From assembly GCF_048544455.1 (NCBI RefSeq), contig NC_133526.1:1318001-1382000 (forward strand): a DNA stretch of 64,000 nt. Reading direction: 5' to 3'. Source of the DNA: Silene latifolia (taxonomy: Eukaryota; Streptophyta; Magnoliopsida; Caryophyllales; Caryophyllaceae). Below, one piece after another: positions 1 to 13,644 of the stretch. The notes below the pieces were generated by a model. It was not told the origin of the DNA and made no database searches. It saw only the letters and a program-made list of their open reading frames with translations. Both the position numbers and the translations under genes were made by a program. Positions within the stretch are counted from its first letter, which is position 1; each line of letters opens with the position of its first letter.

Positions 1-2165
1 CACTTTGTTTAATAAGGCACCAGGACACAAGGTTTCGACGTAACGAGGAACAAACAAAACATTATTTACAGCAAGTGTTTTCCCCGAGGTGAGTTTGAGA
101 AAGATCTTGCCTTTGCCTTTGATCGGTGCGGATGAAGAGTTACCCATAAAAACGCAACCCCATCGCCTACTTCCTCGAACTCGAAATAACCCCTTATCAA
201 AGACAGAGGTGTCGGGAAGCGCCAAAGTGTCCAAGACCCATTCAAAGAACATTACCCACCAAATTAGCTTCCACAACCACAAAGCAGAATGATGTCATCG
301 ATCCACAAGATTTGGCTTCATTAGTTTTCTTTTCGGAGCATTGGTAGGCTTTGTGCCCAGGTTTTCCGCAAACATAGCGGACAAAGGACCCTTAGCAGGT
401 TTCTGAATCTTAGGAACCGGTTTGGAGTGCTTCCCTGGACCATTCTTCTTGGCCCGACCCTGGTTCTTACCCCGACCAACCTTAGCCTTACCTTTACCCT
501 TGAACTTCTCGGATAAGACGGACCACCGACTCAACCGATTAGCATCAACAAAGATCGGTTCTGTTTTAACGATTGACTAACAGGTTTGTCTTTAAGGCGA
601 TTTGCCTCTTCGGTCCTCATGTGTCCTACTAGTTCTTGGAGAGACAGTCTTTTTCTTATGTTTAAGGTGGTTCCTATAGTCGACCGGGAGGGAGGGAATT
701 TCTCTAACAAGACATTAGCCACAAAAATGTTATCTAATTTCATACCTCATTAACAACATCAAGACAAAGGTTCTCATAAATATGAACTTGTTCCATGATG
801 GGTTTCCCGTCAACCATCTGAAATTGTAGCCACTTTCCCACAACATATTTCTTTTTACCCGCATCGTCACCCCATATATTTTTCTCTAACAATTCCCATA
901 TGGTTTTAGCAGACTTATGAACCATAAACAAAGTCAAAAAGGGTGTCAAACATGTTGTTTAGTAGCTGGCATCTAACAAGTTTATTGTCCTTATCATATT
1001 TCTTAATATCCTCTTCGTTTGACTTAACAACCGATTTAGGCGGGGTGAGTTCTCTACGGTGTCGTCGAATAACAAATTTGATAAACGAGCAAAGGCGGGT
1101 CACTAAACAACACATAATCAATTTCCGAGTTGTTCGAAAAACATCGCAGTTTTTGTGACCAACGCTTATAATTATGACCGTTCGCTTTCAAGTTTAGTCA
1201 AGTCGGAATGGTTTTCGCTAAAACAGACGACATTGTTACAAAGAACAAACAACAACAGATATATAGTTTTCAAATTGTTGGTGTAATCGAAGAAGTAACA
1301 ATGAAAAGCAAGAAAACCAGAATAGAAATAACCCGATTAGTAGTGCGTGGTAAGGGAGCCACCGCCTTGAAAACTATATTCCGAATGCGACCGTGGTGGC
1401 GATCGCCTAGTGCCGGTAGTTCCCAAGGATAACACTACGCCTCTCCAACCCGCCCGCCCACTCGAACCGTGAGACTTGAACGACAGAATCTATTACTTCA
1501 CCCAGGAATTATAGAGGAGAAGATAAGAGAAGAAGAGATTAGAGAGAAGGGAGAGTGATTGTTGTGTGATTAATCTTTGAAGAATGTTGATCTATTTATA
1601 GCAAAATAGATCAACGAGTCACACAAGAGCGGGTCCACTGCAAAGATTATTAATGCAAAGATTTACACAAAGGAGAGAGGAGCCTATCGACTAACAGTCG
1701 GTGCGGGGGAGCCTAACAAAGACTACCAACAAAGACTTAACAGTTAGTGCATAGAGCAATGACAAGACCGGTACTCTTGATCAAAAACAAACGGCTCGGC
1801 CCAAAAAGATAGGCAAAGCCCGCGCGGCGATTGCCAAATCCCAAATCCGAATCCCGAATCCGGATCCGGGCCGGGCTCGGCACGGCACGGCACGCGCACG
1901 CGTGTCGTGTGCGAGCTGAATTAAGCACCTCGCAAAGCTTCCACAAAAGCCTCCCATGACCCACTAGTGATATGGTAAGGAGTGTGGTCATATATAAACA
2001 CAACACAAACACTATTCCTCACCAATGTGGGACAAAATGGAAAAAAAGACTATGCTCAAAGTAGCCCCTATTTCCAACAATCCCCCACTAGGGGCGCCAG
2101 AGAGAAAGAAAAAGAATTCCTGGGTAAAGGAAGGATTGGATACTTAGGTATCAATTGCTGTAACA
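1..2165 (-). mobile_element. Ty1/copia LTR retrotransposon copy, minus orientation (fossil)
   Basis: Minus-strand copia-family material that continues past the left edge of the window. A complete-looking LTR of about 804 bp lies at 1276-2079, with TGTTGG...CCAACA ends. Gag-like sequence follows it on the minus strand, below about position 1232. Positions 2080-2160 are the reverse complement of the internal tail seen again just before the LTR at 6658, so an internal-LTR-internal junction is present. Gag here matches the plus-strand gag at 2166-3090. The coding part is broken in several places. Similarity to the other copies is high but with many small differences, so this is not a fresh insertion. 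Confidence 0.8.
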
Positions 2166-5100
2166 ATGTCGTCTGTTTTAGCGAAAACCATTCCTGACTT
2201 GACTAAACTTGAGAAACTGAACGGTCATAATTATAAGCGTTGGTCACAAAAACTGCTGATGTTTTTCGAACAACTGGAAATTGATTATGTGTTGTTTAGT
2301 GACCCGCCTGCTCCTGTTTATCAGGCTGTTGTTACTGACACCGTAGAGAACTCACCCCCGCCTAAATCAGTTGTTAAGTCAAACGAAGAGGATATTAAGA
2401 AATATGATAAGGACAATAAACTTGTTAGATGCCAGCTACTAAACAACATGTCTGACACCCTTTTTGACCTGTTTATGGTTCATAAGTCTGCTAAAACCAT
2501 ATGGGAATTGTTAGAGAAAAAATATGGGGCTGACGATGCGGGTAAAAAGAAATATGTTGTGGGAAAGTGGCTACAATTTCAGATGGTTGACGGGAAACCC
2601 ATCATGGAACAAGTTCATATTTATGAGAACCTTTGTGCTGATGTTGTTAATGAGGGTATGAAATTAGATAACATTTTTGTGGCTAATGTACTGTTAGAGA
2701 AATTCCCTCCCTCCTGGTCAGACTATAGGAACCACCTTAAACATAAGAAAAAAGACCTGTCTCTCCAAGAACTAGTAGGACACATGAGGACCGAAGAGGC
2801 AAATCGCCTTAAAGACAAACCTGTTAGTCAATCAGTTAAAACAGGAACTGATGCTGTTGATGCTAATCTGGTTGAGTCTGGTGGTCCGTCTTATACTGAG
2901 AAGTTCAAGGGTAAAGGTAAGGCTAAGGTTGGTCAGGGTAAGAACCAGGGTCAGGCCAAGAAGAATGGTCCAGGGAAGCACTCCAAACCGGTTCCTAAGA
3001 TTCGAAAACCCGCTAAGGGTCCTTTTGTCCGCTATGTTTGCGGAAAACCTGGCACAAAGCCTACCAATGCTCGAAAAGAAAACTAATGAAGCCAATCTTT
3101 GGATGACATCATTGCTTTGCTGTGGTTGTGGAAGCTAATTTGGTGGGTAATGTTCTTGAATGGGTCTTGGACACCGGCGCTTCCCGACACCTCTGTCTTG
3201 ATAAGGGGTTATTTACGAGTTCGAGGAAGTAGGCGATGGGGGTTGCGTTTTTATGGGTAACTCTTCATCCGCACCGATCAAAGGCAAAGGCAAGATCTTT
3301 CTCAAACTCACCTCAGGGAAAACACTTGCTTTAAATAATGTTTTGTTTGTTCCCTCGTTACGTCGAAACCTTGTGTCTGGTGCCTTATTAAACAAAGTCA
3401 GGGTTGAAGCTTGTGTTTGAGGCTGACAAGGTGGTAATGTCGCGTAATGGGGAATTTGTGGGCAAGGGTTATCTGTCTGGGGTCTTTTTGTGTTGAACTC
3501 GATTCAGTTTTAATAATATTGCATCTACTACCTTATATCACGAGTCTATTGATATTTGGCATGGTAGATTAGGTCATGTGAATGTTGACTATATTAAAAA
3601 ACTTAGAACTATGAGTTTAATTCCAAGTTTGACAAGTCAAGAATTCTCTAAATGTGTTAGTTTGTGTTGAAGCTAAATTCACAAAGAAACCTAGTAAACC
3701 CGTCACAACTAGGAATACGAGTCTTCTTGAGTTAATTCACTCCGACCGGCCGACTTCAAAAATATTGCAAGTAGAGGTGGAAAGAATTACTATGTCACCT
3801 TTATAGAGACTGTTCAAGGTACACCCGTGTCTATCTCGCTAAGACTAAAGATGAAGCAGAACAATCGTTTATAAACTTTAAAAATGAAGTCGAAAATCAA
3901 CTCGACAGAAAATTAAAAGGGTAAGGTCGATAGAGGTGGTGAGTACAAATCGCTTATCTAGCCGACTTTTGTCTTGCTAATGGTTTAATACATGAGACTA
4001 GTCCACCATACTTACCTCAGTCTAACGGTGTAGCTGAACGGAAAAATAGAACCTTAAAAGAGATGATGAATGCTATGCTTTTAAGTTCTGGCCTATCTGA
4101 CGACATGTGGGGGGAAGCAATACTTTCTGCTTGTCACATTCTTAACCGTGTACCTCATAAGAAAATTGACAAGACACCCTATGAGATGTGGAAGGGCTAT
4201 CCTCCTAACCTAAGTTACCTTAGAGTCCTGGGGTGTTTGGCTAAAGTAGGCTTACCTGACTTCAGGAGACCTACCGTTGGATCAAAGACCTATGATTGTG
4301 TTTTTATAGGTTATGCTCAAAATAGTTCCGCTTATAGATTCATGTCTTTAAGTGATCGTTCTATATCCGAAGCTAGAGATGTTTGTGTTTTTGAGCATGT
4401 TTTTCCATTACTGAAAGAATGTTGATTCATCTCCTAGTTTACCTGTTACATCTATTGATATCTCTTCACTTGCTAGTAGTAGCACTTCTACCGATCATGA
4501 TCTTTGAACCTAGAAGGACTAAGAGACCTAGATGTCCAAAGAACTTTGGAGCCGATTTTGTTTCAACTTTCTTTGCCTCGAACATGGATACACTGTTTGT
4601 GCTAGTGATGAATTTGTTTCAACCTTTTTAATAGAAGATGACCCAAAAACGTATAGTGAGGCAATGAAATCCATTGATGCTAATTTTTGGAAAGATGCTA
4701 TTAAAAATGAACTTGACTCTATTATGTCAAATCAAACTTGGAAGTTGACTGACTTACCTAAAGGTAGTAAACCCATTACAAGTAAATGGATCTTTAAAAG
4801 GAAAATGAGACCTGACGGTACAATAGAGAGGTTCAAAGCTAGACTTGTAGTTAGAGGCTTTACACAAAAGAAGGGTATTGATTATTTTGATACTTACTCT
4901 CCTGTGACCAAAATCTCGACTATTAGGACTCTTGTCGCCTTAGCTGCTATTCATAACCTTATTATACATCAGATGGATGTTAAAACTGCTTTTTTGAATG
5001 GTGAACTAAGGGAAGAGGTCTACATGTCTCAACCTGAAGGGTTTGTGATTGAGGGTCAAGAGAGTAAAGTGTGTAAACTGAACAAGTCTCTTTATGGATC

Positions 5101-6657
5101 AAACAAGCACCTAAACAATGGTATGAGAAATTTAACAACACTTTAATAAGTAATGGCTATGAGGTTAACCATTCTGATTCATGTGTTTATTCAAAGGTAA
5201 TAGAATCTGATTGTGTGCTCATATGCCTTTATGTTGATGACATGTTAATACTTGGTAATAATTTAGAGGTAATTATTAGAACCAAAGATTTTTTGTCATC
5301 ACAGTTTGAGATGAAGGACTTAGGAGAAGCTGATGTTATCCTAGGAGTTAAGGTCATCCGAAACTCCAATGGAATCTGTCTAAGTCAATCTCATTATGTT
5401 GAAAAAGTGTTGAAAAAGTTTAAATGCTTTGATGATGTGCTGCCGAACACCCTATGATTCTAGTGTAGCATTGTGTAAAAACTTGGGCAATAGTGTTTCC
5501 CAAGAAGAGTATGCTAAAATCCTAGGTAGTGTGATGTTTCTGATGAACTGTACTCGACCAGATATTGCTTATGCAGTTAGTAGACTGAGTCGTTATACAC
5601 ATAACCCTAGCAATGAACACCGGAATGCTCTTCGTCGTTTACTAAAATACCCAAGGGAACAATTGACTTATGTTTGCATTATAATAATTTTCCTCTTTTG
5701 TGTTAGAGGGATCTTTGTGATGCTAATCAAGTTGCAGTAACGATGAGATCTGTTCTACTAGTGGTTATGTCTTTACCATGGGTGGAGGTGCTATATCGTG
5801 GAAGTCTTCTAAATAGACTTGTATTGCACGCTCTACCATGGAATCCGAGTTCATAGCTCTTGAGTTGGCGGGGCAAGAGGCTGAATGGTTGAAAAACCTT
5901 TTAGCCGATATACCAAAATGGGCGGACGGCTAACACCGGTCTCCCCGCACCGTGACTCATGCAGCAAAGAATTGGTGTTGCAAAGAATATGGTGTCTACA
6001 ATTCAAAAAGAGACATATTCGAATAAGACACGCTGCGCTTAAACAACTCCAAAACAATGGAGTGATTGCTTTGGACTATGTGAAGTCCGAAAACAATCTT
6101 GCGATCCCTTTACTAAAGGGTCAAGCTAGGAGACTAGTCGTTGATACGTCGAGGGGAATGGGGCTTAAGTCCTTAGGTCAAGAGTGAGACTTGACTAGGT
6201 CTAAAGCTTCTATTCTTATGGCGTTGTATGATTCATAGCATTAATAGTGGTGCTTTTGAGACGCACTTGATGAATCATACACCAGGTTGGACTTAGGTCC
6301 TTAATGACTCATGTGAGAAGTGCTATTGAGAAGCACTTGAGTCACCTACGTAGGTGTAACGATCATTAGACTATGAGAAGTCTTCCAACACATCTATCGA
6401 TCGAGGTAAACGCATAACTCTAAAAGAGCGCGTCGCACTTTCGCGAACGATCTAAATCAAGGTATGATATGTGTTGTGGGGGCTATCGACCAAGCTCACT
6501 AGGAATTCAAATCGCAAGATATTCTCTCGTTGTAAGTAAGTTGTTTCCTCATTTCACTAAAGTGTCAATTCAAATCGAAAGATATTGATACCTAAGTATC
6601 CAATCCTTCCTTTACCCAGAATTCTTTTTCTTTCTCTCCTGGCGCCCTAGTGGGGAT
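2166..6657 (+). mobile_element. Ty1/copia internal region: gag-pol (fossil)
   Basis: Plus-strand internal region of the same copia family. The gag-like zone at about 2166-3090 starts MSSVLAKTIPDL and has a typical copia nucleocapsid-like basic tail. Protease/integrase-like sequence lies at about 3120-4430. The reverse-transcriptase zone at about 4530-5460 shows the copia hallmarks MDVKTAFLNG and YVDDML. RNase H-like sequence lies at about 5460-6190. The non-coding tail before the 3' LTR carries a purine-rich tract. The order gag, integrase, reverse transcriptase is that of copia rather than gypsy. The coding region is broken in many places (of the order of ten), so it is a fossil. Confidence 0.88.
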
Positions 6658-7432
6658 TGTTGGAAATAGGGGCTACTTTGAGCATAGTCTTTTTTCCATT
6701 TTGTCCCACATTGGTGAGGAATAGTGTTTGTGTTGTGTTTATATATGACCACACTCCTTACCATATCACTAGTGGGTCATGGGAGGCTTTTGTGGAAGCT
6801 TTGCGAGGTGCTTAATTCAGGCTCGCACACATCGCAGCCGCACGTGCCGTGCCCGTGCCCGTGCGCGCCCGGCCCGGATCCGGATTCGGATTCGGGATTT
6901 GGGATTTGGCAATCGCTGCAATCGCGGGCTTTGCTATCTTTTTTTCGGGCCGTAGCCGTTTGTTTTTGATCAAGAGTACCAGTCTTTGTCATTGCTCTAT
7001 GCACTAACTTGTTAAATCTTTGTTAGTAGTCTTTGTTAGGCTCCCCGCACCGACTTTAGTTAGTGCCGATAGGCTCTCTCCACTTTGTGTAAATCTTTGC
7101 ATTAATAATGCTGCGGTGGACTCGCTCTTGACAGGTGACTCGTTGATCTATTTTGCTATAAATAGATCAACATTCTTCAAAGATTAATCACACAACAATC
7201 ACTCTCCCTTCTCTCTAATCTCTTCTTCTCTTATCTTCTCCTCTATAATTCCCGGGTGAAGTAATAGATTCTGTCGTTCCAAGTCTCACGATTCGAGTGG
7301 GCGAAACGAGTTGGAGACTCGTAGTGTTATCCTTGGGAACTACCGCACTAGCCGATCGCCACCACGGTCGTATCGAATATAGTTTTCAAGGCGGTGGCTC
7401 CTTACCACGGCACTACTAATCGGGTTATTTCT
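6658..7432 (+). mobile_element. Copia LTR, plus orientation (fossil)
   Basis: LTR of the same copia family, starting TGTTGGAAATAGG directly after the internal tail. It holds a TATA-like ctataaatag stretch at about 7158 and a pyrimidine-rich leader after it. It matches the reversed LTR at 1276-2079. A GC-rich block near 6820-6900 differs in length and sequence among the three LTR copies. Its distal end is interrupted by a minus-strand gag fragment of the same family. Confidence 0.8.
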
Positions 7433-8152
7433 AATGAGAAATTTAACAACACAAAAATGTTATCTAATTTCATACCCTCATTAACAACATCAGCACAAAG
7501 GTTCTCATAAATATGAACTTGTTCCATGATGGGTTTCCCGTCAACCATCTGAAATTGTAGCCACTTTCCCACAACATATTTCTTTTTACCCGCATCGTCA
7601 CCCCATATTTTTTCTCTAACAATTCCCATATGGTTTTAGCAGACTTATGAACCATAAACAGGTCAAAAAGGGTGTCAGACATGTTGTTTAGTAGCTGGCA
7701 TCTAACAAGTTTATTGTCCTTATCATATTTCTTAATATCCTCTTCGTTTGACTTAACAACCGATTTAGGCGGGGTGAGTTCTCTACGGTGTCAAGAATAA
7801 CAACGGCGATAAAATGGAGCAAAGCGGGTCACTAAACAACACATAATCATTTTCCAGTTGTTCAAAAACATCGGCGGCTTTTGTGACCAACGCTTATAAT
7901 TATGACCGTTCAGTTTCTCAAGTTTAGTCATTTCAGCTAGTGCCGTGGTAAGGGAGCCACTGCCTTGAAAACTATATTCCTAACGACCGTGGTGGCGATC
8001 GGCTAGTGCCGGTAGTTCCCAAAGGATAACACTCTGACTCAAACTCCGCCGCCCACTCGGACTCGTGAGACTTGAACAACGAGAATCTATTACTTCACCC
8101 AGGAATTAAAGAGGAGAAGATAAGAGAAGAAGAGATTAGAGAGAAGGGAGAG
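7433..8152 (-). mobile_element. Copia gag and LTR fragments, inverted (fossil)
   Basis: Minus-strand fragment of the same copia family. Gag-like sequence (about 7440-7930) is followed by the distal part of an LTR (about 7935-8152). It joins directly, head to head, to a plus-strand LTR piece at 8153. This is a rearranged piece, not an independent insertion with its own ends. Confidence 0.75.
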
Positions 8153-8879
8153 ATATGACCACACTCCTTACCATATCACTAGTGGGTCATGGGAGGCTTT
8201 TGTGGAAGCTTTGCGAGGTGCTTAATTCGCCAGACACGCGCTGCAGCGTCTGCGTGCCCGTGCCCGTGCCTCGAGCCCGCCCGGATCCGGATTCGATTCG
8301 GGATTTGGGATTTGGCAATCGCTGCGGCGGGCTTTGCCTATCTTTTTGGGCCGAGCCGTTTGTTTTTGACTCAAGAGTACCGGTCTTGTCATTGCTCTAT
8401 GCACTAACCGTTAAAATCTTTGTTGGTAGTCTTTATTAGGCTCCCCCACTGCACGACCTGTTAGTCTTTGATAGGCTCTCTCCACTTTGTGTAAATCTTT
8501 GCATTAATAATGCTTTGCAGTGGACTGCTCTTGACATGACTCGTTGATCTATTTTGCTATAAATAGATCAACATTCTTCAGCATTAATCACACAACAATC
8601 ACTCTCCCTTCTCTCTAATCTCTTCTTCTCTTATCTTCTCCTCTATAATTCCTGGGTGAAGTAATAGATTCTGTCGTTCCAAGTCTCACGATTCAGTGGG
8701 CGGCGAGTTGGAGACTGTAGTGTTATCCTTGGGGAACTACCAACTAGGCGATCGCCACCACTACGTGCACCGGAATATAGTTTTCAAGGCAGTGGCTCCC
8801 TTACCACGGCACTACTAATCGGGTTATTTCTATTCTGGTTTTCTTGCTTTTCATTGTTACTTCTTCGATTACACCAACA
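8153..8879 (+). mobile_element. Copia LTR fragment, plus orientation (fossil)
   Basis: LTR of the copia family lacking its first ~100 bp and ending ...ACACCAACA at 8879, the same end as the LTR at 1276-2079 read in reverse. This is the right edge of the copia cluster. I could not find a target duplication pairing it with a left edge inside the window. Confidence 0.75.
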
Positions 8880-9470
8880 CTACCAACTTCCTCCATAAAA
8901 CACAAGGAGCCCTTTTCTTGCATCAATGCTTATTGTTTTGTTTCCCTACCACATTATCCAATATTCATAATGATTCACACAATGCATTTCTTGAAACTCT
9001 TTAAGAAAATCTAAGATATGGACTTATAGATCACCGCAGAGAAAATGGAGAGAATCCTAATCGAAATTCAGAATATATTCTTGAGTGTCGGGATGAACAC
9101 AAAAATGGCCGTGAAAGTGAAGGGTTGGAATAGCATAGATGATAACCGGAGAAAGAGTAATAAAGTACGATGACTGGAAAATAAATGTACAACTCTTGAA
9201 ATTAAAGTGAAATGTATGAACACTTTGATAAATAGTCATCATTACAATTGAAGGAATAAAAAGAATGATTAGTCTTCATAAATTAAGCTACATAATTTTG
9301 GGAGCATCCAGAATAATAGAAATTGGATGGGGTTCGAACTAATGGAAAAAAAAAAAAGCCGAAAAATTGGTGGCATCCATATTGACAGTTCTAACAGGCA
9401 TACAATGATTACACACAGACAAATCTCAACAACAATCTATGCTCCCCTTGAACAAAATGATAATGACTCC
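8880..9470. other. Spacer downstream of the SKU5-like gene
   Basis: AT-rich spacer between the copia cluster and the stop codon of the SKU5-like gene. It presumably includes that gene's 3' UTR near its right end. I see no further gene, tRNA or clear repeat in it. Confidence 0.5.
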
Positions 9471-12400
9471 TCACCGGAACAGGAAACCGGCTACAACGAT
9501 CAGCAGCAGCGAGAAGATTAACTGAATGGAGTTGTTTGTGGCAGAAGAGATGTCTTCAGGCCTGTAAGAAACAAACCAGTTAGGCAAAACAGTATCAGAA
9601 TCTTTACACAGGCAAAACGATTATGTCGTCTTAGTGTGGTGCTTACGGGGTTTCAAACCCTGGTAAATAATACCACCGTTTGAAGACGTTATCACCTAAG
9701 ACAAGTTAAATATATAGGACTATAGGAAAAGGAATGGAAGCACTGAGGTATGATGCATACTTTTGTAACTTGCTCAGAGCACCACAGTAAAGGACGTTGT
9801 CAGGAGGCGGTAACTCAGTCTTGTACGCCAATTCTGGATTGCTGGCAGTCTCTGGATTGAGTACTTGGATATAGGTTTCCTGTCCGAGGTACCAGGACTC
9901 GAGGTTTTCTGTTCTCAAGTTCCAATAGCCGACATTGTCAAGTGAAACCAAAATAGCAGTCCATGCTCCAGGATATACCTATAGCCGAAATAGCATTTCT
10001 AGAATTGTTAGAATATTACGAATGTGTACAACTTAAATCCTCGACAATATTCCTGCTCGCAGAGGCAATAATGATGCAGAAGGACTTTGAACCCTAAATA
10101 TAGTTATGAGGACCTAATATTACTGACGGAACTAGCTGACATCTGCACTAAAATCGATCTAGAATACTAAGATTCATTTCTCAGAAAAAAATCTGTACAA
10201 AAGGATTTTCTTAAATGGATTTAGAACCAAATTATGGATATGAGCTAACATTACTGACCGACTGAGCACGCTTTCACCTGTTCTGTAATTATATGATGAC
10301 GTCAATTATTTAAAGGTGATAAAGTGAACATGAACGATACCTGAGCTGTGGTACGAGCTATTCCGTCCCATTTGTTATACGTTCCTCTGCTATTCTCAGT
10401 CCACTCACCAAAGTCCATCCTGCAATTATGACATGCCAATGAGAAAACGGCCAAGTGTGACACGTTGGTAACTGACACGGTGGGCTTACATACGAAGACC
10501 CTTACCCAACAACGAAAAAGTTGTATCCATCAAGGCGGTATGTATGCATCTTGGTCTCGTTGTTTTGTAGGATGATCTCTATGAAGCCTCGGAAAGTACC
10601 ATTGATGATTGAGGTTTCCATTTTAGGCGCTCCAGTGAGGGTCCTATTTGGAAAGTTAAGCTTGTAGTCTCCCTTAATTTTGTGCTTATCAGCGAGCCTC
10701 ATTGGTGTGGCTGGATTAACGAATGAAACCCCATTAAGAGTTGCGCGCTTCTTTCCGTCTATTTTCACTGGTGGCTTATTTTTGAGGACAAGGACGTCAG
10801 TCACATTTATGCTCCCATATTTGAAGGATCCCTGTGGATTAGGACGAGCGCCACTAGCACTAACATTCCACCTATATGATAACCACAATGTCAGATACAT
10901 GGAGTGAACAATGTTAATTTCAAACTCAAGTGAGGCAAACAACACAATTTCACCGGGATTTATAACTGCGACATGAAATTCATGATTCACTAGTTTCAGA
11001 ACGTACCTGATCGATCTGGCTTGGTTCATGGAAAAAGTCTTGTCAAATTCATCTTGTGGAGGATCAGGAAGGTGGCCATGAGCCTTTCCTTTGGAATTAG
11101 AATAGCTCAAGACGGCGACACCAGTAACCCGCTTCCAGTTTGTTTCATTGACCATTCGAGCACTTGCCACAATGTAGTAATCTGAGCTGGCATTCTGGTC
11201 GGTTGTCAGCAAAAACGAGTATGACTGTCCGACATGAATGTCCATGCTAGTGTAGTTTTGCTGCACTGTGTAGGATCCCTCAACTTCTGCTAAAAGAAGG
11301 TTGTGGCTCTGAATTCTGAAGTTCAAGCTTGTTGATATTCCAACATTGTGAACTCGTAACCGGTATGTTCTCCCTGCATGACATTCACATCATTTTTCCA
11401 TTCAAACTGAAACTAACTAGACTCCGAACTACTGCTCAAGAAACAATTAATTTCACAAAAGCCGCAGGTGATGCAGTTACTGTAACTTCAACAAAAGACC
11501 GTCTCAAGACTACCAATAGTCTTTGCATGTTTAACCAATCAAAAGACCGTCTAATGCTGCAAGACGGTCTTATTCTATAATCCGCATAGTAATAAACGGT
11601 TTACCTGGGTGGACATTAATAGTCTCATAATCAATACCATCAGGAACAAGTGTGTCATTATATCTATAAGGCCCTTTCCCATTGATAAGAACACCATCTG
11701 GCATCCCAAGAGATTTACCACCATTGAGGGTCTTCCTCAAATCCTGAAAAAAAAAACCGAAACCCGGCCCGAAATATTACTCAATATGCTGAACCAACTA
11801 CACAACACAAGAAGATAGCTAACCAATTTTCATTGAATCACATGACCATGTCAAAATGTCATAAATTTACTACATTACCAAAACTTGTTGTACAATCATT
11901 AAATTATATACTCCTAACTACTTTCTACCTAAACCTAACCAAAACTGACACAAGTACATAATTATGTTCATGAACTGCACAATAGAACACAAATTTTGAA
12001 CAAATTGTAGAATAAGACGGTCTCACTATGTGAGACGGAAACAATCATCTATTACTACCACTAATGAGTGTTTTTAGATATAAAAGGACTGTAAACGCCG
12101 ATTATGCATCATTGAAACGAAAAAAGGGTAGTGTAGAACGAACCGTGTGATTCCTAGTGTACCAATCTCCAATCAAAATGATAATGTCATCTGCTGGAGG
12201 AGCAAAGGGTATAGGAATAATCGAACGAGGGTTGATAAAAAAAGCTCCATATCCACCAGAAGCTCTTTGAAAATTGATAGAAGGGAAGTAAAAGAAACTT
12301 CCAATTTGATCCTTTACTTGAAAATTGTAAGTCCAATTCCATTTTGGCGGAATTGGGCAATTTGTTCCAAGTACTCCGTCTTGCCATGAACTTTTTCTCT

Positions 12401-13644
12401 GGAAAATCCCAGCCCTGTTTCGACAAATTTCGAGTATTCTTAGTGATCTTTTCAATGTACTACACTTCCAACTGTTCACTCCAATTCACTACATTTGTCA
12501 GATATATTTGAGGCGAGTCTGACAAATGTAGTGAAATGGCTTGAACGGAATCTTTCCGATGCATTAAACTTCCTCGGTTCACTCCAATTCACTACATTAG
12601 TCGAAATATGTGAGAGAGTTCGAAAAATGTATTGAATTGGCTTGAACACACCAAATAAAGACTTGTCACAAAATATAGGATTAGACTTGCCTTTAATTGG
12701 TTAAACACTCCTTTATTAACATACAAAAGAGCGATTCTACAATGTAAGACGATCTTACACAATAATTACTTAAAACTTACCATGTCATTAACAAATTCTC
12801 ATCAAGTTTATTGCGCACATTAACAACAACATGATTGTTAGTAGTAACATTGATTGCAGGTCCAGGAAATTTTCCATTAATAGCAATAACCTGTATGATA
12901 TGCAAAAACAACATTCCAAAAATACATAAAAAGGTCAAAAATTACATGAACAAAAATACAAAATACAATCAAAAATTTAAAAAGATTGTAACTTTATTAC
13001 TCTATACGGAGTATAACTCTTAAGTACAAAAAACACTTGAAAAAAAAGCACATTTTATAGATTTTATAGATCTTGAACAAAGACCCTAACTTTACACAAA
13101 TTTGAGTAAAACCCATTACTCAAAATCAAATTTTGATCAATACCCATAACTTAAAATCAAATTTTGAGCAAAACCCATGAATTAAATTAGCTAAAAACAT
13201 CAAAAATGAGAGATCTGATTAATACAACTACGACAACATTACCCCAGTGCCTCAACAGCTTCCGCAAATTGCGGAGTAACCCTTAGGCCTTAGGCATGGA
13301 CACTTAGATCAACTGGTAAGAAGTTTTTAGAATGCAGCCGTGTTAAAACTCATGAGGGAGAACTTTACTGCCTTAATGGTCCTACCCGACTCGAATCTCA
13401 ACTAAAACTAAATTGCATACATCAAAAGAAAGAGACTGTTTCCGAATGACCCAAGATAAAAATTGCGCCGAGAACTGTATCAAATATAATCAAGAAAATA
13501 GTAATTTACCTGCTGAGGAATGCCAAGAGGAGAAGCAGTAATATAGGAGACTTCAAAATCATAGAAAACGAAGGGATCATCAGCTGAAGTTAAGCTCACT
13601 AACAAGAAAAGCAACATTATAGTAACAATGTTAGTGGAAGCCAT
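9471..13644 (-). CDS. SKU5/SKS-type monocopper oxidase-like GPI-anchored protein
   Basis: Nine coding exons: 13510-13644, 12781-12890, 12144-12414, 11605-11743, 11007-11373, 10506-10871, 10341-10419, 9761-9978 and 9471-9561. They total 1776 nt (591 aa), the usual length for SKU5/SKS proteins. The start is MASTNIVTIMLLFLL, a signal peptide probably cut before DDPFVFYDFEVSYI. Visible family segments are WQDGVLGTNCPIPPKWNW, INGKGPYRYN, NFRIQSHNLLLAEVEGSY, QARSIRWNVSASGARPNP and GMDFGEWTENSRGTYNKW. The C-terminus ends in a short hydrophobic segment after SSATNNS, a likely GPI signal. All junctions are GT-AG and in frame. SKU5 relatives have three cupredoxin-like domains, have lost most copper ligands and act at the plasma membrane and wall in directional growth. 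Assignment to SKU5, SKS1 or SKS2 is open. No defect seen. Confidence 0.93.
12474..12650. repeat. Two tandem foldback repeats in SKU5-like intron 2
   Basis: Two adjacent stem-loop units (about 12474-12545 and 12586-12650). Each begins gttcactccaattcactaca and ends with its near-complement ...tgtagtgaa(t)tggcttgaac. They look like a duplicated small foldback element inside the intron between exons 2 and 3. I saw no clear target duplication. Confidence 0.55.

Noticed and set aside
1208-1432. 74-codon open frame in the left copia copy
   Set aside because: It runs antisense through LTR and leader sequence of the retroelement and is a chance frame.
13298-13400. Possible SINE in SKU5-like intron 1
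   Set aside because: An A-box-like tagatcaactggtaag and a B-box-like gactcgaatctc are present, but I found no A-rich end or target duplication.
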